Source: Verrucomicrobiaceae bacterium (GTDB taxonomy: Bacteria; Verrucomicrobiota; Verrucomicrobiia; Verrucomicrobiales; Akkermansiaceae). Taken from it: a stretch of 64,000 nucleotides of DNA. The notes below the pieces were generated by a model that was not told where the DNA came from, ran no database searches, and was given only the letters and a program-made list of their open reading frames with translations. The stretch spans positions 62,001-126,000 of the forward strand of contig JAIYDP010000246.1 of NCBI GenBank assembly GCA_027487435.1. The letters run 5' to 3'. A program made the position numbers and the translations under genes. Below are positions 62,863 through 64,000 of this stretch, in pieces; the stretch's first letter is position 1; each line of letters begins with the position of its first letter.

Positions 62863-63615
62863 ATGCGGGTCTTCTCCATTATCTATCGCAAGGAACTACG
62901 CGGATTCCTTTTCAATCCCTTGGGCTGGATCGTCATCGCTTTTGTCGTCCTCATGCACGGTGTTTCTTTGTCCACCGCGATCAAAGTTTTCAGCGATTCG
63001 CCCAATGCGAGCAGTTTGGTCTTTTTTGCCTTCCAAACCCCCATTTTCTGGTTCAGCTACTTATTCGTGTTTCCTCTTTTAACGATGAAACTATTCGCTG
63101 ACGAACAACGCCACGGAACCCTTGAGACACTGATGACAGCTCCCGTGACGACAAATCAAGTTGTCCTAGCCAAATATTTTGCAGCCCTCAGCTTCTACTG
63201 CATCATGTGGATACCGAGCTGGTTCCAATTTCAATTCTATCCATGGATCACAAAAATGCCGCCCGCGTGGAATAACGGATCCATCGTGGGAGCCTACATC
63301 ATTTTATTCCTCATGGGCACATTTTTCGTCGCCATCGGATGTTTTGCCTCGTCGCTTACCTCGAATTCCATCGTTGCGGCCATTGTCACATTAGGCTTGC
63401 TGGTGATTCATTATTTCCTCGGCTTTGTCACGACCATCTGGGGTGAAAATTTCGTCGGTGCGTCATTGTTTGATGCGATTTCCTCTCGACAGCATGTGCA
63501 AGACTTCACGTCTGGCTTATTGGACACACGGGTCATCGTGTATTACTTGAGCCTTACCATTTTTACTGTCGCCATGACATTCCATGCCCTTGATTATCGC
63601 CGCTGGCGTCGTTGA
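62863..63615 (+). CDS. GldF-type ABC transporter permease
   Basis: A 250-residue protein with six predicted membrane helices. The start IIYRKELRGFLFNPLGWIVIA and the motif ADEQRHGTLETLMTAPVTTNQVVLAKY are characteristic of ABC-2 permeases of the GldF/NosY branch. It pairs with the GldG-like gene starting at 63636. The ATPase gene (gldA type) is not directly upstream. Confidence 0.85.
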   Translation: MRVFSIIYRKELRGFLFNPLGWIVIAFVVLMHGVSLSTAIKVFSDSPNASSLVFFAFQTPIFWFSYLFVFPLLTMKLFADEQRHGTLETLMTAPVTTNQVVLAKYFAALSFYCIMWIPSWFQFQFYPWITKMPPAWNNGSIVGAYIILFLMGTFFVAIGCFASSLTSNSIVAAIVTLGLLVIHYFLGFVTTIWGENFVGASLFDAISSRQHVQDFTSGLLDTRVIVYYLSLTIFTVAMTFHALDYRRWRR

Positions 63616-63635
63616 AAAAATCCCTGTCATTTCTC

Positions 63636-64000
63636 ATGCCTGATACCACAAAACTTGAAGACAGTGCTGCCACTGAAAAAAAACCATCCAAGCCCCTCAA
63701 TCGATGGGGTATGGGTACATTGTCCCTAATTCAGATCATCGCGATTTTCATTCTCGTCATTACAGGAAATATCATTGCCTCACACTACTACAAACGCAGA
63801 GATCTTTCCCGTGGCGAAAACTACACACTATCTTCTTGGACGCTTGGTCTTCTCCGTTCAACAAAGATCCAAGAACGCGCCACTCCGATAAAAATTCTCG
63901 TAGCTTTCCGTCGCTCTTCACCTTTCATTGATCGCGTTCGCAAGCTCGCTGAAGAGTACGGGCACCACTCAAATGGCAAAGTGATCATCGAGCGTTTCGA
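63636..64000 (+). CDS. GldG-like ABC auxiliary protein, 5' part (partial)
   Basis: The frame from ATG 63636 runs to the right window edge. It reads MPDTTKLEDSAATEKKPSK, a membrane helix (LIQIIAIFILVITGNIIAS) and then a periplasmic start with YYKRRDLSRGENYTLSSWTLGLL, the opening of the ABC_transp_aux (GldG) domain. It follows the permease gene by 20 bases. GldG-type proteins work with a GldF-type permease. Confidence 0.8.
   Translation, partial: MPDTTKLEDSAATEKKPSKPLNRWGMGTLSLIQIIAIFILVITGNIIASHYYKRRDLSRGENYTLSSWTLGLLRSTKIQERATPIKILVAFRRSSPFIDRVRKLAEEYGHHSNGKVIIERF

Overview
This 64 kb window looks like chromosome from a free-living member of the Verrucomicrobiota, probably Verrucomicrobiales. 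That is an inference from gene content: several exported formylglycine-type sulfatases, two SGNH/SASA esterases, a laminarinase-like GH16, a Gly-rich type II secretion cluster, a eukaryotic/archaeal-type prolyl-tRNA synthetase and a very long MoxR-DUF58-VWA operon. No rRNA or tRNA gene was seen, so placement rests on protein families only. Base composition is moderate, clearly higher in the sugar-metabolism block at 18-24 kb and clearly AT-rich in the first 400 bases.

Layout. 1-900: the 3' end of an AT-rich unknown gene, then a 42-bp tandem repeat array and a pair of stem-loops. 914-2137 (-): a carboxynorspermidine/saccharopine dehydrogenase family enzyme. 2316-11977 (+): a type II secretion operon (gspG,H,I,J,K,L,M, two paralogous small secreted proteins that may replace GspC, gspD, and an unknown secreted protein), most genes joined by 4-base NTGA overlaps. 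The gspE and gspF genes are not here. 11995-17677: exported GH16, periplasmic peroxiredoxin, L,D-transpeptidase, a secreted unknown, proS and a small membrane protein. 17888-24513 (+): a seven-gene sugar block (RbsD/FucU-type mutarotase, TIM-barrel epimerase, aldo/keto reductase, zinc dehydrogenase, UxaE-type epimerase, sugar nucleotidyltransferase, NahK-like kinase).

24618-34953 (-): CNNM/CorC membrane protein, FmdB zinc ribbon, rpsN, TolC-like outer membrane lipoprotein, an ECF sigma / anti-sigma / secreted protein / DUF1573 operon, accA, a LysM protein with a degenerate transpeptidase domain, a conserved unknown, acpP with a clear terminator, and an SGNH hydrolase. 35071-52637 (-): one long tight cluster running moxR, DUF58, BatA-like VWA, a second VWA protein, a 1501-residue membrane/coiled-coil protein, a SASA esterase, a squalene-cyclase-like repeat protein, a transglutaminase-like protein and an 893-residue protein with two cysteine-less thioredoxin folds. 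52768-62725 (+): four different sulfatases, a Tat-exported FAD oxidoreductase and a SASA esterase, apparently for sulfated and acetylated polysaccharides. 62863-64000 (+): a GldF-type ABC permease and the start of a GldG-type partner, cut by the window edge.

The genes fit a polysaccharide-degrading lifestyle: enzymes are exported (Sec, Tat, perhaps T2SS), released sugars are oxidised or activated by the 18-24 kb block, and the moxR cluster may assemble or survey an envelope complex. The strongest candidates for undescribed biology are the moxR cluster with its unusual downstream genes, the GspC-like paralog pair, and the 42-bp dyad repeat array.
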